Below, in pieces: positions 40,761 to 49,171 of a stretch of DNA of 64,000 nt. Numbering within the stretch: position 1 is the first letter of the stretch; the number at the start of each line of letters is the position of its first letter. The notes beneath the pieces were generated by a model. The model searched no databases. It was not told the origin of the DNA and saw only the letters and a program-made list of their open reading frames with translations. Both the position numbers and the translations under genes were made by a program. Location of the stretch: assembly GCF_001881565.1 (NCBI RefSeq), contig NZ_MPDJ01000004.1:101105-165104 (forward strand), in the 5' to 3' direction. The stretch is from Eisenbergiella tayi. Lineage in GTDB: Bacteria > Bacillota > Clostridia > Lachnospirales > Lachnospiraceae.

Positions 40761-41444
40761 TCATTCCGGCTTATCTGAAAGAAGATAACCGAGCCCTTTT
40801 TTTGTTTCTATAAAATCCTTCAGCCCTATTTCTTCCAGCTTCTTCCTCAGCCTGGTCATATTTACCGTCAGGGTATTGTCATCAATAAAGGATTCATTCT
40901 CCCATAAATTCCGTATCATTTCATCTCTGGAGACAACCGTCCCCCGCTTTTCCATCAATATGCTTAGTATACGGAACTCATTCTTAGTCAGTTCCAGCCT
41001 GCAGTCATGATAGCTCAGCACCGCATCGTTAAGGGAAAGGATCACGTCTCCCGCCCGGAGCACATCCCTGCGGGTTCCAAAGGTATAGGTCCTGCGCAGC
41101 AGAGCCTGTATTTTGGCGAGCACCACTTCCAGCTTGAAGGGTTTTGAGAGGAAATCATCGGCTCCCATATTTACCGCCATCACCAGATTCATATCATCCG
41201 AAGCCGAGGAAATAAAAATAATCGGAACCTGGCTTGTCTTCCTGAATTCCTGACACCAGTAATAGCCATCAAAAAAAGGCAGTGAGATATCGAGCAGCAC
41301 CAAATCCGGAGAACAGCGGATGAATTCTTCCCCCACCCGGCCGAAATCTGAAATTGTCTCTGCCTCATACCCCCATTTTTCCAGGGTACGCTTCAAAACT
41401 GCCGTTATGGTACTGTCATCTTCAACAATCAGAATTTTATACAT
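40761..41444 (-). CDS. BceR-like OmpR-family response regulator
   Basis: 227 residues. Receiver with phospho-Asp in LVLLDISLPFFDGYYWC, a pattern common in BceR-type regulators, and Lys in DDFLSKPFKLEVVLAKI. Winged-helix domain with LTKNEFRILSILMEKRGTVVSRDEMI and wing FIETKKGLGYLL. ATG 41444 is preferred because GGAGG lies 5 bases before it. It is expected to bind TTACA-N4-TGTAA sites such as those at 38473-38509. It is divergent from the VanW gene. Confidence 0.93.
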   Translation of the reverse strand: MYKILIVEDDSTITAVLKRTLEKWGYEAETISDFGRVGEEFIRCSPDLVLLDISLPFFDGYYWCQEFRKTSQVPIIFISSASDDMNLVMAVNMGADDFLSKPFKLEVVLAKIQALLRRTYTFGTRRDVLRAGDVILSLNDAVLSYHDCRLELTKNEFRILSILMEKRGTVVSRDEMIRNLWENESFIDDNTLTVNMTRLRKKLEEIGLKDFIETKKGLGYLLSDKPE

Positions 41445-41617
41445 ATAGGCCTCCGTCAGCATTTGGTTTTCCTTCTCTATCATAACCGTTTGTCCGTTTC
41501 ATTTCCATATTTTTATAAAAAGTGTTTTTTTTATTGGAAATTTGATTCATGTATGATATTCTATTAAAGATCAATTCCCAGAGAATTGGTGTATTTGCGA
41601 AAGGACGGTATTCAGTT

Positions 41618-42799
41618 ATGAAAAGACATCAATGGAAACCACTACTACTGATATGTTTGCTTCTTGCCGCACCGGTATCCGCTGCTGCAGCCATGCCCAT
41701 TATGGTTTCAGCTGCCGAGGCACTTCCGGCGGGAGGCATTACAACTACAATTTCAGACAGCCGTTATATCGACGCAGGATGGATGAACCAGAACATTATC
41801 CTGACTTTGGACGGCCAGGTCTGGGCCATGGGCATCAATACCATGAAGGACTATCCTGTCTTCCTCTCCAACGATACCGGGATCCCTCAGTGCATACTGG
41901 GAGAAACAGAGGTTATCGATGTATTTCTAAACGCGATTAACGAGCAGCTCAAGACACAGATATTCCAGAGTGACAGCCCTGTATTTGATACCGGAACGGG
42001 AAGCTACATCTATAATTCCGGACAAACCTATTATCAGCTTAACGCCAATGTAAAAAACTGGCTGATAACCTCGCTTCAGCAGCAGTTTGCCGCAGGAAGC
42101 CCCCAGCCTCTTACTTTAGAGCTTTCCTCCGGTTATCTCACATCTGTTGTAAATGAGGGTGTCCTGACCTACAGCCCGGATTTCGTGCTGGCAGGAAGCT
42201 GTACCACCAGCTTTTCCGGAAGCTCCTCCAACCGGATCAACAACATCAAGGTGGCGGCGGAACATCTGAATAACATGATCATCATGCCAGGCCAGGAAGT
42301 TTCCGTCAGCACTGCCATCCTTCCCCGGACCTCTGCCAACGGCTACCGGGAAGCGGGCGCTTATCTGAACGGTGAAACAGTCATGGCCATCGGAGGCGGT
42401 ATCTGTCAGGTATCCTCCACGACCTATAACGCGGTGAAGAATGCCGGTCTGGTGGTTCTGGAACGCCATCCCCACAGTATGCCCGTACATTATCTGCCGC
42501 TGGGTCTGGACGCAGCCATCTCTTCCGGCTCCAAGGACTTACGTTTCCGCAACAACTATTCCGCTCCTGTTATACTGCAGGCATACACGGAAGGGAAAAA
42601 ACTCATCATTAATGTCCTGGTATGGGATCATGATTTAAACGGACGCAGCTTCAAGCTCTGGGCAAAGAATACAGGAAGCCTTTCCGCTAAAACATACTTC
42701 ACCACTTATCAGGACGGCAAGGAAGTGAGTACGGATTATGTAGGGAATTCCACTTATATGGCTCCCAAACCTAAAAACACGGAAGCTGAGGATGATTAA
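41618..42799 (+). CDS. Secreted VanW-family protein
   Basis: 393 residues. The N-terminal signal peptide (MKRHQWKPLLLICLLLAAPVSAAAA) is followed by a peptidoglycan-binding-4-like region (about 60-190). The VanW domain follows (about 200-355): NNIKVAAEHLNNMIIMPGQEVS..., GGGICQVSSTTYNAVKNAGLVVLERHPHS and LRFRNNYSAPVILQAY. VanW proteins occur in some glycopeptide-resistance clusters and many Clostridial envelopes, but their activity is unknown. The start has AAAGGA 12 bases upstream, slightly far. It is divergent from the Bce-type regulator, so it may belong to the same cell-wall stress response. Confidence 0.88.
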   Translation: MKRHQWKPLLLICLLLAAPVSAAAAMPIMVSAAEALPAGGITTTISDSRYIDAGWMNQNIILTLDGQVWAMGINTMKDYPVFLSNDTGIPQCILGETEVIDVFLNAINEQLKTQIFQSDSPVFDTGTGSYIYNSGQTYYQLNANVKNWLITSLQQQFAAGSPQPLTLELSSGYLTSVVNEGVLTYSPDFVLAGSCTTSFSGSSSNRINNIKVAAEHLNNMIIMPGQEVSVSTAILPRTSANGYREAGAYLNGETVMAIGGGICQVSSTTYNAVKNAGLVVLERHPHSMPVHYLPLGLDAAISSGSKDLRFRNNYSAPVILQAYTEGKKLIINVLVWDHDLNGRSFKLWAKNTGSLSAKTYFTTYQDGKEVSTDYVGNSTYMAPKPKNTEAEDD

Positions 42800-42837
42800 T
42801 TCTCTCAGGCAAAATAAAATAAGGCTTAACGTCATGC

Positions 42838-42875
42838 AAAAATGCTGCTCAGGATAAATGAGCAGCATTTTTTGT
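42838..42875 (+). terminator. Terminator of the VanW gene
   Basis: AAAAATGCTGCTCA pairs with TGAGCAGCATTTTTT across a 7-base loop. It lies between convergent genes and may act on both strands. Confidence 0.9.
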
Positions 42876-42896
42876 ATTCCTATACCTATAAAACTT

Positions 42897-44315
42897 TTAG
42901 CTTTCCAGCGCTTTCTTTTTCCAGGCGCCCTTTCTGTAAAAGAAATAGGTCATAACAGCGCCCAGCACCCAGGAACACAGCAGGGAAATGAATACACATT
43001 CATTCCTTCCGTTGGGAAGCTCCGGCGTTCTTGTCATCCAGGCGATCCCGTATGCGAGAGGGACACGAATCGCCACTGTAGTTATCAGGGATATCCACAT
43101 GGGTGTCATGGTGTCTCCCGCGCCTCTCATAACGCCTGACAGACACTGGGTTACGGCCATGGCAATATATCCTACGGCCAGTATCTGCATGAGGTGCATG
43201 CTCAATTCCACAAGTTCTTTTGTTTCCGTAAAAATACCCATCAGATATTTTCCGAAAATCAATATCAGGGAAGTAATAACGGCGGATATGACAGCCGCAA
43301 TGATGGTTCCTTCCCTGGCTCCCTTTTCCACCCTGTCATATTTTCTGGCTCCCACATTCTGTCCGGCATATGTAGTCATTGCCGTGCCGAAGGAAAAGTT
43401 CGGCATCATGGCAAAGCCGTCCACACGCATGATAATAACATTCGCAGCGATGAACATTTCCCCGAAGCTGTTGGTCAGGGACTGTACGATTATCATGGCC
43501 ATGGAAAAAATAGCCTGTGTGAATCCGGAAGGAAGGCCTAGACGAATCATATCTGCCGAATGCTTCTTTTCCGGCTTCAGATAATGCAGCTTCAGATCAA
43601 AAATATCCTTCATCCTTGCCAGCTTAAAAATACACATAACGGCTGATACCGCCTGCGCGATGGCTGTTGCCAGGGCCACGCCCGCCACTCCCATATCAAA
43701 AACGGCCACAAACAGAATATCCAGTATAATGTTCAGTACGGTGGCAACAAGAAGATAAACCAGAGCAGAAACGGAATCTCCCAGACCGCGGAGGATGCCG
43801 CTGAGAATATTATAATAAGACATACCTGCGATTCCCACAAAGAGGATTATCAGATAGGAGGCACACCAGTCCATAATGCTGTCCGGCGTATTCAGAAGCC
43901 TCAGCAGCGGCCTGACCACCAGCGGCGCCAGTATCATGATAATTACGGAAGAAATGGCTGTCAGCGTAATGCTGCATCCGATGGAGCCGGACAGTTCCTC
44001 TCTCTGCTTTGCCCCGAAATACTGGGAAACCATGATACTCGCCCCTACGGAAATACCCACGAACAATACCAGCAGCAGATTCAGAATCGGACTCGCGCTT
44101 CCTACGGCCGCCAGCGCATTATCTCCCACATAACGCCCCACAACAATGCTGTCCACCGTGTTATACAGCTGCTGGGCAATATTGCCTATCAGCATAGGTA
44201 TTGCAAATGCGACAATCCGTTTTCCCGGCGATCCCTCCGTCATATCCGTCGGAGCAAACAGCGCCGCCAGATTAAATTTCTTCTTTATTCCATTTTCATT
44301 CATTTGTTGTTCCAT
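42897..44315 (-). CDS. MATE-family efflux transporter
   Basis: 472 residues, twelve predicted helices in two homologous halves. MATE landmarks: PMLIGNIAQQLYNTVDSIVVGRYVGDNALAAVGSASP in helix 1-2 and GFAMMPNFSFGTAMTTYAGQNVGARKYDRVEKG in the second half. The family exports drugs or metabolites using Na+ or H+ gradients. ATG 44315 has GAGGGG upstream. It lies 17 bp downstream of the yccF-like gene on the same strand. Substrate unknown. Confidence 0.93.
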   Translation of the reverse strand: MEQQMNENGIKKKFNLAALFAPTDMTEGSPGKRIVAFAIPMLIGNIAQQLYNTVDSIVVGRYVGDNALAAVGSASPILNLLLVLFVGISVGASIMVSQYFGAKQREELSGSIGCSITLTAISSVIIMILAPLVVRPLLRLLNTPDSIMDWCASYLIILFVGIAGMSYYNILSGILRGLGDSVSALVYLLVATVLNIILDILFVAVFDMGVAGVALATAIAQAVSAVMCIFKLARMKDIFDLKLHYLKPEKKHSADMIRLGLPSGFTQAIFSMAMIIVQSLTNSFGEMFIAANVIIMRVDGFAMMPNFSFGTAMTTYAGQNVGARKYDRVEKGAREGTIIAAVISAVITSLILIFGKYLMGIFTETKELVELSMHLMQILAVGYIAMAVTQCLSGVMRGAGDTMTPMWISLITTVAIRVPLAYGIAWMTRTPELPNGRNECVFISLLCSWVLGAVMTYFFYRKGAWKKKALES

Positions 44316-44332
44316 CAAAATCCCCTCGTTCC

Positions 44333-44698
44333 TTACGTATAGATTATCTGCGAGCCAAAAGGCATCAAAGCAAGCTTAGCCATTTTAAAATGCTGCAGAC
44401 CAAATGGTATACCAATAATGGTTATACAAAGCAGGACTCCCATCACTAAAGATTCCAGAGCCATAGGGATTCCCGTCAAAATCATCCAGAAAATATTCAG
44501 AATCAGCGAACCGGCGCCTCCGCCGTAAACAATTTCCTTTCCAAAAGGGCAGGCGGCCAAAGCAGCAAATTTAAAACACTGTTTTCCAACGGGCAGCCCT
44601 ATAATCGTTATACTCCACAAAATACCGGCCAGCAGCCAGCTCAGTGCGCTGAAGAAACCGCCGCATATAAACCATATAATATTTCCAAATACACTCAT
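44333..44698 (-). CDS. YccF-family membrane protein
   Basis: 121 residues with two copies of the YccF domain: NIIWFICGGFFSALSWLLAGILWSITIIGLPVGKQCFKFAALAACPFGKEI and NIFWMILTGIPMALESLVMGVLLCITIIGIPFGLQHFKMAKLALMPFGSQI. The ITIIG[LI]P[VF]G...KFA/KLAL.PFG pattern is diagnostic. Function unknown. Probably co-transcribed with the MATE gene. Confidence 0.92.
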   Translation of the reverse strand: MSVFGNIIWFICGGFFSALSWLLAGILWSITIIGLPVGKQCFKFAALAACPFGKEIVYGGGAGSLILNIFWMILTGIPMALESLVMGVLLCITIIGIPFGLQHFKMAKLALMPFGSQIIYT

Positions 44699-44809
44699 TT
44701 TCGTCCCTCCTTTCTTAGTGCGTTATTTCTATTATATGGTTTAAAAAGCTTTCGTGCAATTCTTTCTTTCCTTTTCATGGATTCAAATTCTTAAATTTTT
44801 ATAAAAAAA

Positions 44810-44851
44810 CAGGAACCATCCTCATGCTGCTGTCGCATGGGGCCGCTCCTG
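44810..44851 (-). terminator. Terminator of the asparaginase operon
   Basis: A CAGGA/TCCTG outer stem with an inner ATGC/GCAT hairpin, followed by seven T on the minus strand, 32 bp after the stop at 44883. Confidence 0.75.
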
Positions 44852-44882
44852 CTCTTTCTCTTCTTATTCTCTTTCACTCAAT

Positions 44883-45116
44883 TCAGGCGATATTTTCCTG
44901 GTCATCTGATTTCAGCTGCGCTAAGACTTCATCCACAGAAACCCCGGCTTCTTCGAGAGCTTCCGACAATTTTTCAAGCTCTTCATTTTTCTTTTGCTTC
45001 AGAAGCTCTTCCAATTCCTCATAAAGCTCCTGTGTCCTGACCTCCAGGTTGTAGATGCTCTGCTGTGTATCCTGGATTTTTTCGTCCAGAGATTTGTTTT
45101 TTCTTCCTCTTGGCAT
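44883..45116 (-). CDS. Small coiled-coil protein, unknown function
   Basis: 77 residues from ATG 45116 (AGGAGG upstream). It starts with basic MPRGRKNKS and continues as one long heptad-like helix rich in Glu, Lys, Leu and Gln (LDEKIQDTQQSIYNLEVRTQELYEELEELLKQKK), ending EEAGVSVDEVLAQLKS. It follows asparaginase by 62 bp and precedes a terminator. No enzyme or DNA-binding motif. Confidence 0.7.
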   Translation of the reverse strand: MPRGRKNKSLDEKIQDTQQSIYNLEVRTQELYEELEELLKQKKNEELEKLSEALEEAGVSVDEVLAQLKSDDQENIA

Positions 45117-45178
45117 GGTTGTCCTCCTGTTATACCTTATTCTTATTAAAAAGTATATGAAGGACATTTGGAAAATAT

Positions 45179-46180
45179 TCACATAAAAAAATCATAATTG
45201 ATTGTTTTGTAAAACAGGTTCCTGACCTCTTCGAAACCTGCGGGCTTCTGTCCCAGAATCCACATCAGCTTGGTAAATACGGCTTCCAGGTTCATATCAT
45301 AGGCCTCCAGCAAAGGAAACTGCTCCTGCACTCTCTTGCCTACCTCATAAACGCCGATATTGCTGCCTTCATAGGTTACCTGTGTTGTCATCACCACGGC
45401 CTTTCCGGTCCCATATTCTTTCATCAGCCGGACGAATTCATGGATTAGGCTGTCGGGGATCCCGCCCACGCCAAAGCTTTCCACAATAATCCCGTCATAC
45501 TGGCTGAAGATATCCTTCAAAATAAGCGGAGACATTCCCGGCGTAAGCTTCAGAAGGAATACGCGGGAATTCAGCTCATGGTAAAAAGCGAGCGGTTCAC
45601 AGAAGGGCTTCTGTTCGATATAACGGACCAGATGCTCATCACGCATGACCGCCAGCTCGGGATAATTGATGCTGGCAAAGGCATTGTAGCTCATGGTCTT
45701 CACCTTTTTTGCCCTGGTTCCCGCTATCACCTTTCCCCCGAATACCACGCTGACACCGACGGAAGCTTCATCCAGCGCATAGACAATGCTGTCGCGCAAA
45801 TTCATGCGGGCATCCGATATTTCCATTTCCAGAGGGCGCTGGGAGCCTGTGAGAACAATGGGCTTGGGTGAATTCTGAATCAGGTAAGACAGGGCTGCCG
45901 CCGTATAGGCCATAGTATCCGTTCCATGAAGGATGACAAAGCCGTCATAGCCGGAAAAGCTCTCCTCAATGGCTCCGGCGATCTGCATCCAGTGGGCGCT
46001 GGTCATATTGGTGCTGTCGATACTGAAGAGATTCCTGGCCTCCAGATGACAGATACTGCTCATGGAGGGAAGGAAATCCAAGATTTCTTCCGCGGTAAGC
46101 GCCGGGGCAAGCCCGTATTCTGTTTTATGGGAAGCAATGGTCCCCCCTGTGGTGAGCAGCAATATTTTCTTCTTCGGCAT
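45179..46180 (-). CDS. ansA: Type I (cytoplasmic) L-asparaginase
   Basis: Hydrolyses asparagine to aspartate and ammonia. 333 residues with the two catalytic threonine motifs: LLTTGGTIAS at about 8-17, and ILHGTDTMAYTAAAL at about 83-97, which includes the Thr-Asp pair. Further landmarks are IVLTGSQRP and the C-terminal GVGGIPD. No signal peptide, so cytoplasmic. The preceding 105-residue gene ends 17 bp upstream, and the small coiled-coil gene follows, suggesting a three-gene operon. Confidence 0.95.
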   Translation of the reverse strand: MPKKKILLLTTGGTIASHKTEYGLAPALTAEEILDFLPSMSSICHLEARNLFSIDSTNMTSAHWMQIAGAIEESFSGYDGFVILHGTDTMAYTAAALSYLIQNSPKPIVLTGSQRPLEMEISDARMNLRDSIVYALDEASVGVSVVFGGKVIAGTRAKKVKTMSYNAFASINYPELAVMRDEHLVRYIEQKPFCEPLAFYHELNSRVFLLKLTPGMSPLILKDIFSQYDGIIVESFGVGGIPDSLIHEFVRLMKEYGTGKAVVMTTQVTYEGSNIGVYEVGKRVQEQFPLLEAYDMNLEAVFTKLMWILGQKPAGFEEVRNLFYKTINYDFFM

Positions 46181-46197
46181 GTTTATCTCCTGTTATT

Positions 46198-46515
46198 TTA
46201 TCTTTTCCATGGAGTTTTCTCTTCCAGTCCCATCCGGTACAGCTCCCTGACCTGATCATCCAGTAAGCCGTCGGGCTTATAAAACTTAAGCATTTTAATC
46301 ACAACTTTTTCTCTGTCATCTTCCGGGCTGTAATTCTCCAGAAGCTTCATCATATCTTCCTGAAGCTGAACGGGTGTCTCCAGAGAAGGCGGCACGGTTC
46401 CTGTCAGCCTGCACAGCAGGCCGCATATATAGGCCATTTCATAATTTCCCGTCATAACGGAGGTTTCATGCTGAGACTTGATTATAACAGACATCCTTGC
46501 GAGACTTGGTACCAT
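46198..46515 (-). CDS. Protein of unknown function upstream of asparaginase
   Basis: 105 residues from ATG 46515, chosen for AGGGGG 9 bases upstream rather than the ATG 13 codons earlier. Mostly helical (MSVIIKSQHETSVMTGNYEMAYICGLLCRLTG; QLQEDMMKLLENYSPEDDREKVVIKMLKFY). No signal peptide and no recognised motif. It is first in the asparaginase unit. Confidence 0.65.
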   Translation of the reverse strand: MVPSLARMSVIIKSQHETSVMTGNYEMAYICGLLCRLTGTVPPSLETPVQLQEDMMKLLENYSPEDDREKVVIKMLKFYKPDGLLDDQVRELYRMGLEEKTPWKR

Positions 46516-46654
46516 AAGATATCCCCCTTTCCTGATCCTGCTGTCAAATGACATTGATGAAAGATACGGATCCTTCTGTCAGATAATTTTGAGAAAAGAT
46601 TCACGCAATTTATCTCCGCAATTATATCATGAGGAGGTAAGCGTTTCAAGCAAG

Positions 46655-46696
46655 AAAAAACGGCAAAGGCATCCAATGAATGGCCGCCCTTACCGT
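46655..46696 (-). terminator. Terminator of the cotJ operon
   Basis: The ACGGTAAGGGC and GCCTTTGCCGT arms pair with few mismatches and are followed by TTTTTTC on the minus strand, 20 bp after the cotJC stop. Confidence 0.8.
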
Positions 46697-46715
46697 CTTA
46701 TCCCATAGCTGTTGC

Positions 46716-47342
46716 TTACATGGTGAACTTATCTTTGTCTTTCATTTCCTTGTCAAATTCCGGGTTGAAATAATAAAAATTGTTGGAGTCCAGCTTATCC
46801 TTCGTCTTTTCCAGCGCTTCTCCGAATCTCTGGAAATGGACAATTTCCCTGGTACGCAGGAACTTAAGCGGTTCCCTTACTTCAGGCTCCGTTATCATAC
46901 GAAGCAGGTTATCATAAACTGTCCTTGCCTTCTGCTCGGCTGCCAAATCCTCTGTCAAATCGGCGATGGCGTCTCCCTTGGACTGGAATTCAACCGCCGT
47001 AAAGGGCAGGCCTGCCGCGGCCTGGGGCCACAGCGCTGTAGTATGGTCAATATAATACGCGTCAAAACCGGCTTCCTTAGCCTGCTCTATTGTCAGATGC
47101 TTTGTCAGCTGGTAAACCATGGCACAGATAATTTCCATATGAGCCAGCTCCTCTGTTCCTATATCTGTCAGCAGTCCTCCCACTTCCTTCACAGGCATGG
47201 AATAACGCTGGGCCAGATACCGCATGGATGCGGAAAGCTCACCGTCCGGGCCTCCGTACTGGCTGATAATCATCTGTGCCGTCTTAGGACAGGTTTTTGT
47301 AATTTTTACCGGAAACTGCAGTCTTTTTTCATATACCCACAT
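46716..47342 (-). CDS. cotJC: Spore coat protein CotJC (manganese catalase family)
   Basis: 208 residues of the ferritin-like Mn-catalase fold. The dimetal ligands lie in helices carrying LLTDIGTEELAHMEIICAMV and DLAAEQKARTVYDNLL, with a further Glu/His helix FLRTREIVHFQRFGEALEK. In Bacillus and Clostridia CotJC is a coat component that may detoxify peroxide. Its ATG follows the stop of the upstream cotJA-cotJB gene with no gap, so the two are coupled. Strong evidence that this organism forms spores. Confidence 0.93.
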   Translation of the reverse strand: MWVYEKRLQFPVKITKTCPKTAQMIISQYGGPDGELSASMRYLAQRYSMPVKEVGGLLTDIGTEELAHMEIICAMVYQLTKHLTIEQAKEAGFDAYYIDHTTALWPQAAAGLPFTAVEFQSKGDAIADLTEDLAAEQKARTVYDNLLRMITEPEVREPLKFLRTREIVHFQRFGEALEKTKDKLDSNNFYYFNPEFDKEMKDKDKFTM

Positions 47343-47798
47343 TTAGATACACGCTCCTTCCCAAGGCGCCGGACCATCTGTCCAGCTGAATGTTTTCATT
47401 TCTTTTCCGCACAGAACCATACAGTTCTGGGACAAAGGATAGAATTTCTCAGCAAATTCCTTCATCAGCATAACCTTTCGGTTCGCATATTCCTCAAACA
47501 TACGGAGCGCTTCTTCATCCTCTTTATGGGTGTCCAGATACAGTGTAAGATCATTTACCACAAAGCCGGCTTCGTCGATTTTGGCCATAAGCGCTTCTCT
47601 CTCCTCCTGCTCCGGGTTCTTTCCATCTGCGCTTCCCTTTCCGGACGGAATCTCATCCGAGTCATCCGCCTTGAAAAAAGGCATATTTAATTCCGGAAAT
47701 ACCGTTCCCTTTTTTAATGCGGTCTGGGGATCATAGGTGGATTTCCACTTCTGACAGGGGACACTGGCTATGGCGAGACTATTACCGTTTTTATCCAT
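47343..47798 (-). CDS. Fused spore coat protein CotJA-CotJB
   Basis: 151 residues combining two usually separate proteins. The N-terminal part (about 8-45; LAIASVPCQKWKSTYDPQTALKKGTVFPELNMPFF) matches CotJA. The C-terminal part (about 65-151; EREALMAKIDEAGFVVNDLTLYLDTHKEDEEAL...YPLSQNCM, ...WTDGPAPWEGACI) matches CotJB. A short charged linker (DDSDEIPSGKGSADGKNPEQEE) joins them. ATG 47798 follows AGGAG. The frame is continuous through the linker. It is followed directly by cotJC, the normal third gene, so the whole cotJ operon is present in two genes. Confidence 0.85.
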   Translation of the reverse strand: MDKNGNSLAIASVPCQKWKSTYDPQTALKKGTVFPELNMPFFKADDSDEIPSGKGSADGKNPEQEEREALMAKIDEAGFVVNDLTLYLDTHKEDEEALRMFEEYANRKVMLMKEFAEKFYPLSQNCMVLCGKEMKTFSWTDGPAPWEGACI

Positions 47799-47862
47799 AG
47801 TAAAACTCCTTTCTGTTGCATAAAATGATATTGTTAGAGTTCTTTTTTCAATTTTTTCAGCA

Positions 47863-47909
47863 AAAAAATACATCCTCCGACACATTTAGTATGTGCTTCG
47901 AAGGATGCA
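47863..47909 (-). terminator. Terminator of the truncated fucosidase gene
   Basis: On the minus strand, GCATCCTTCGAAGCACAT pairs with ATGTGTCGGAGGATG (few mismatches), followed by TATTTTTTT. Confidence 0.85.
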
Positions 47910-47934
47910 TTTATGTTGGGAGTTTGATACAGCT

Positions 47935-48792
47935 TTATTCCAGGATAAAGCAGTCCGCATAAAATGCGGTGTTTCTGTCTGCTGTTTCCGTATCCAGGAT
48001 AATTTTATTTTCTTTCTGTTCAAAAGGGATATCCTGTCCGGTACGCATCAGCCGTACCCTGCTGATTTTATCCGGTACCGTAAGATGAACGCGGAGCGGA
48101 AGTCTGGCATAATCTTCATATAAATAAAAGGCATATATGGTCTTTCCTTTTTTTGTATATTTAATATTTCTTTCAAAAAAGGGCTCTGCAATAACGGTTT
48201 CATAGATGCCCTCTCCATGCATCCGGAGCCATCTGCCCATGTCTCTCAGAGAGGCCACTGCCCGTCCGGGAAGCTCGCCGTCCGGCTGGGGCGCAAGGTT
48301 TAAAGCCAGATTGCCGCCTTTGGATACCACATCCAGGAGCAGGTACACCAGTTCCCTGCCTGACTTGAACGTATCCGTATAATGGAAGGAAAACTTTTCG
48401 CCGACAGTGGTACAGGTTTCCCATGGGATAAAAAGCGGTTCCTCAGGCACCTGTTTTTCCGGGGTTACAATGTTTTCATAAATACCGCCGACAGTCCGAT
48501 CACAGACAATAAGATGAGGCTGGGGTCCTTTCCGGAGTTTTTCCACAATTTCTCCCAGACGGATATCCTGCTCCAGATTATCCTTATTCACCCATCCGCC
48601 GTCCAGCCACAGACAGTCTATTTTCCCATACCGGGTTCCCAGTTCCTCCAGCTGGCGGTGGGTATAGTCCACAAAGCTGTCCCAGAGCTGCGGTTCCTCT
48701 TTTATGGAATAATTCACGTTCCTTGTGGGCGCCGGGCCGAAAGCATGGTGCCAGTATGCGTCGCTGTGCCAGTCAGGCTTGGAAAATATCAT
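47935..48792 (-). pseudogene. 5'-truncated GH29 alpha-L-fucosidase
   Basis: The frame from about 48800 to the stop encodes about 285 residues that align with the C-terminal half of GH29 fucosidases. They start at FSKPDWHSDAYWHHAFG and include the nucleophile region KIDCLWLDGGWV and a C-terminal beta-sandwich. The N-terminal catalytic half (the WFxxxRFGxFIHWG and K/HxDGF regions) is missing. The 70 or so codons further upstream in the same frame read antisense to other fragments and are not fucosidase. An ATG at 48792 has no convincing ribosome site. The intact paralogue at 55394 shows what was lost. Confidence 0.8.
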
Positions 48793-48816
48793 GGATTTGT
48801 TTATGGAGTACAATGA

Positions 48817-48894
48817 ATCCGCTATAACCGCTCGCTGGAAGACAATGGCGTGAATACTCTGCTTGAAGAAATCGCGACACAGCTTGGAAAATAA
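48817..48894 (+). pseudogene. 3' fragment of an unidentified plus-strand gene
   Basis: After a stop codon, IRYNRSLEDNGVNTLLEEIA... runs to TAA at 48892-48894, followed by a 14-bp hairpin. It reads like the C-terminus of a real protein whose body was deleted when it was joined tail-first to the 5' breakpoint of the fucosidase. Too short to identify. Confidence 0.35.
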
Positions 48895-48916
48895 TCCTTT
48901 TACCCTTCCCTGAAAA

Positions 48917-48950
48917 AGCAGACAGGAAGCTATGCGGCTTCCTGTCTGCT
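48917..48950. terminator. Strong hairpin between decayed genes
   Basis: AGCAGACAGGAAGC-TATGCG-GCTTCCTGTCTGCT, a 14-bp perfect stem. Five T follow on the minus strand, where it could end transcripts of the ABC exporter pair. Confidence 0.75.
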
Positions 48951-48988
48951 GCATATGTACCAGACTCTGAAAGAAAGGATTTCCATGT

Positions 48989-49171
48989 ATGGAACATAAA
49001 AAACCAAATATTCTTTTTATACTCACGGATGATCAGGGCGCCTGGGCCATGGGCTGTGCAGGCAACACCGATACGGATCTCCTGAAGGCAAACGGAAAAG
49101 TAACCTTTTCAAGCCAATATATCACCAATGTAATTACCGATAAGGCACTCTCCTATCTGGAAGAATTTCGA
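48989..49171 (+). pseudogene. Sulfatase, 5' fragment with internal deletion
   Basis: Encodes the sulfatase N-terminus MEHKKPNILFILTDDQ, with metal-binding Asp-Asp, up to GCAGNTD. It then jumps in frame to SSQYITNVITDKALSYLEEF, a segment normally about 150-200 residues further on. The C/SxPxR site that becomes formylglycine has gone with the deletion, so no active sulfatase could be made. The frame ends where the AT-rich ABC block begins; the C-terminus resumes at 52886. GAAAGGA precedes the ATG. Confidence 0.8.
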
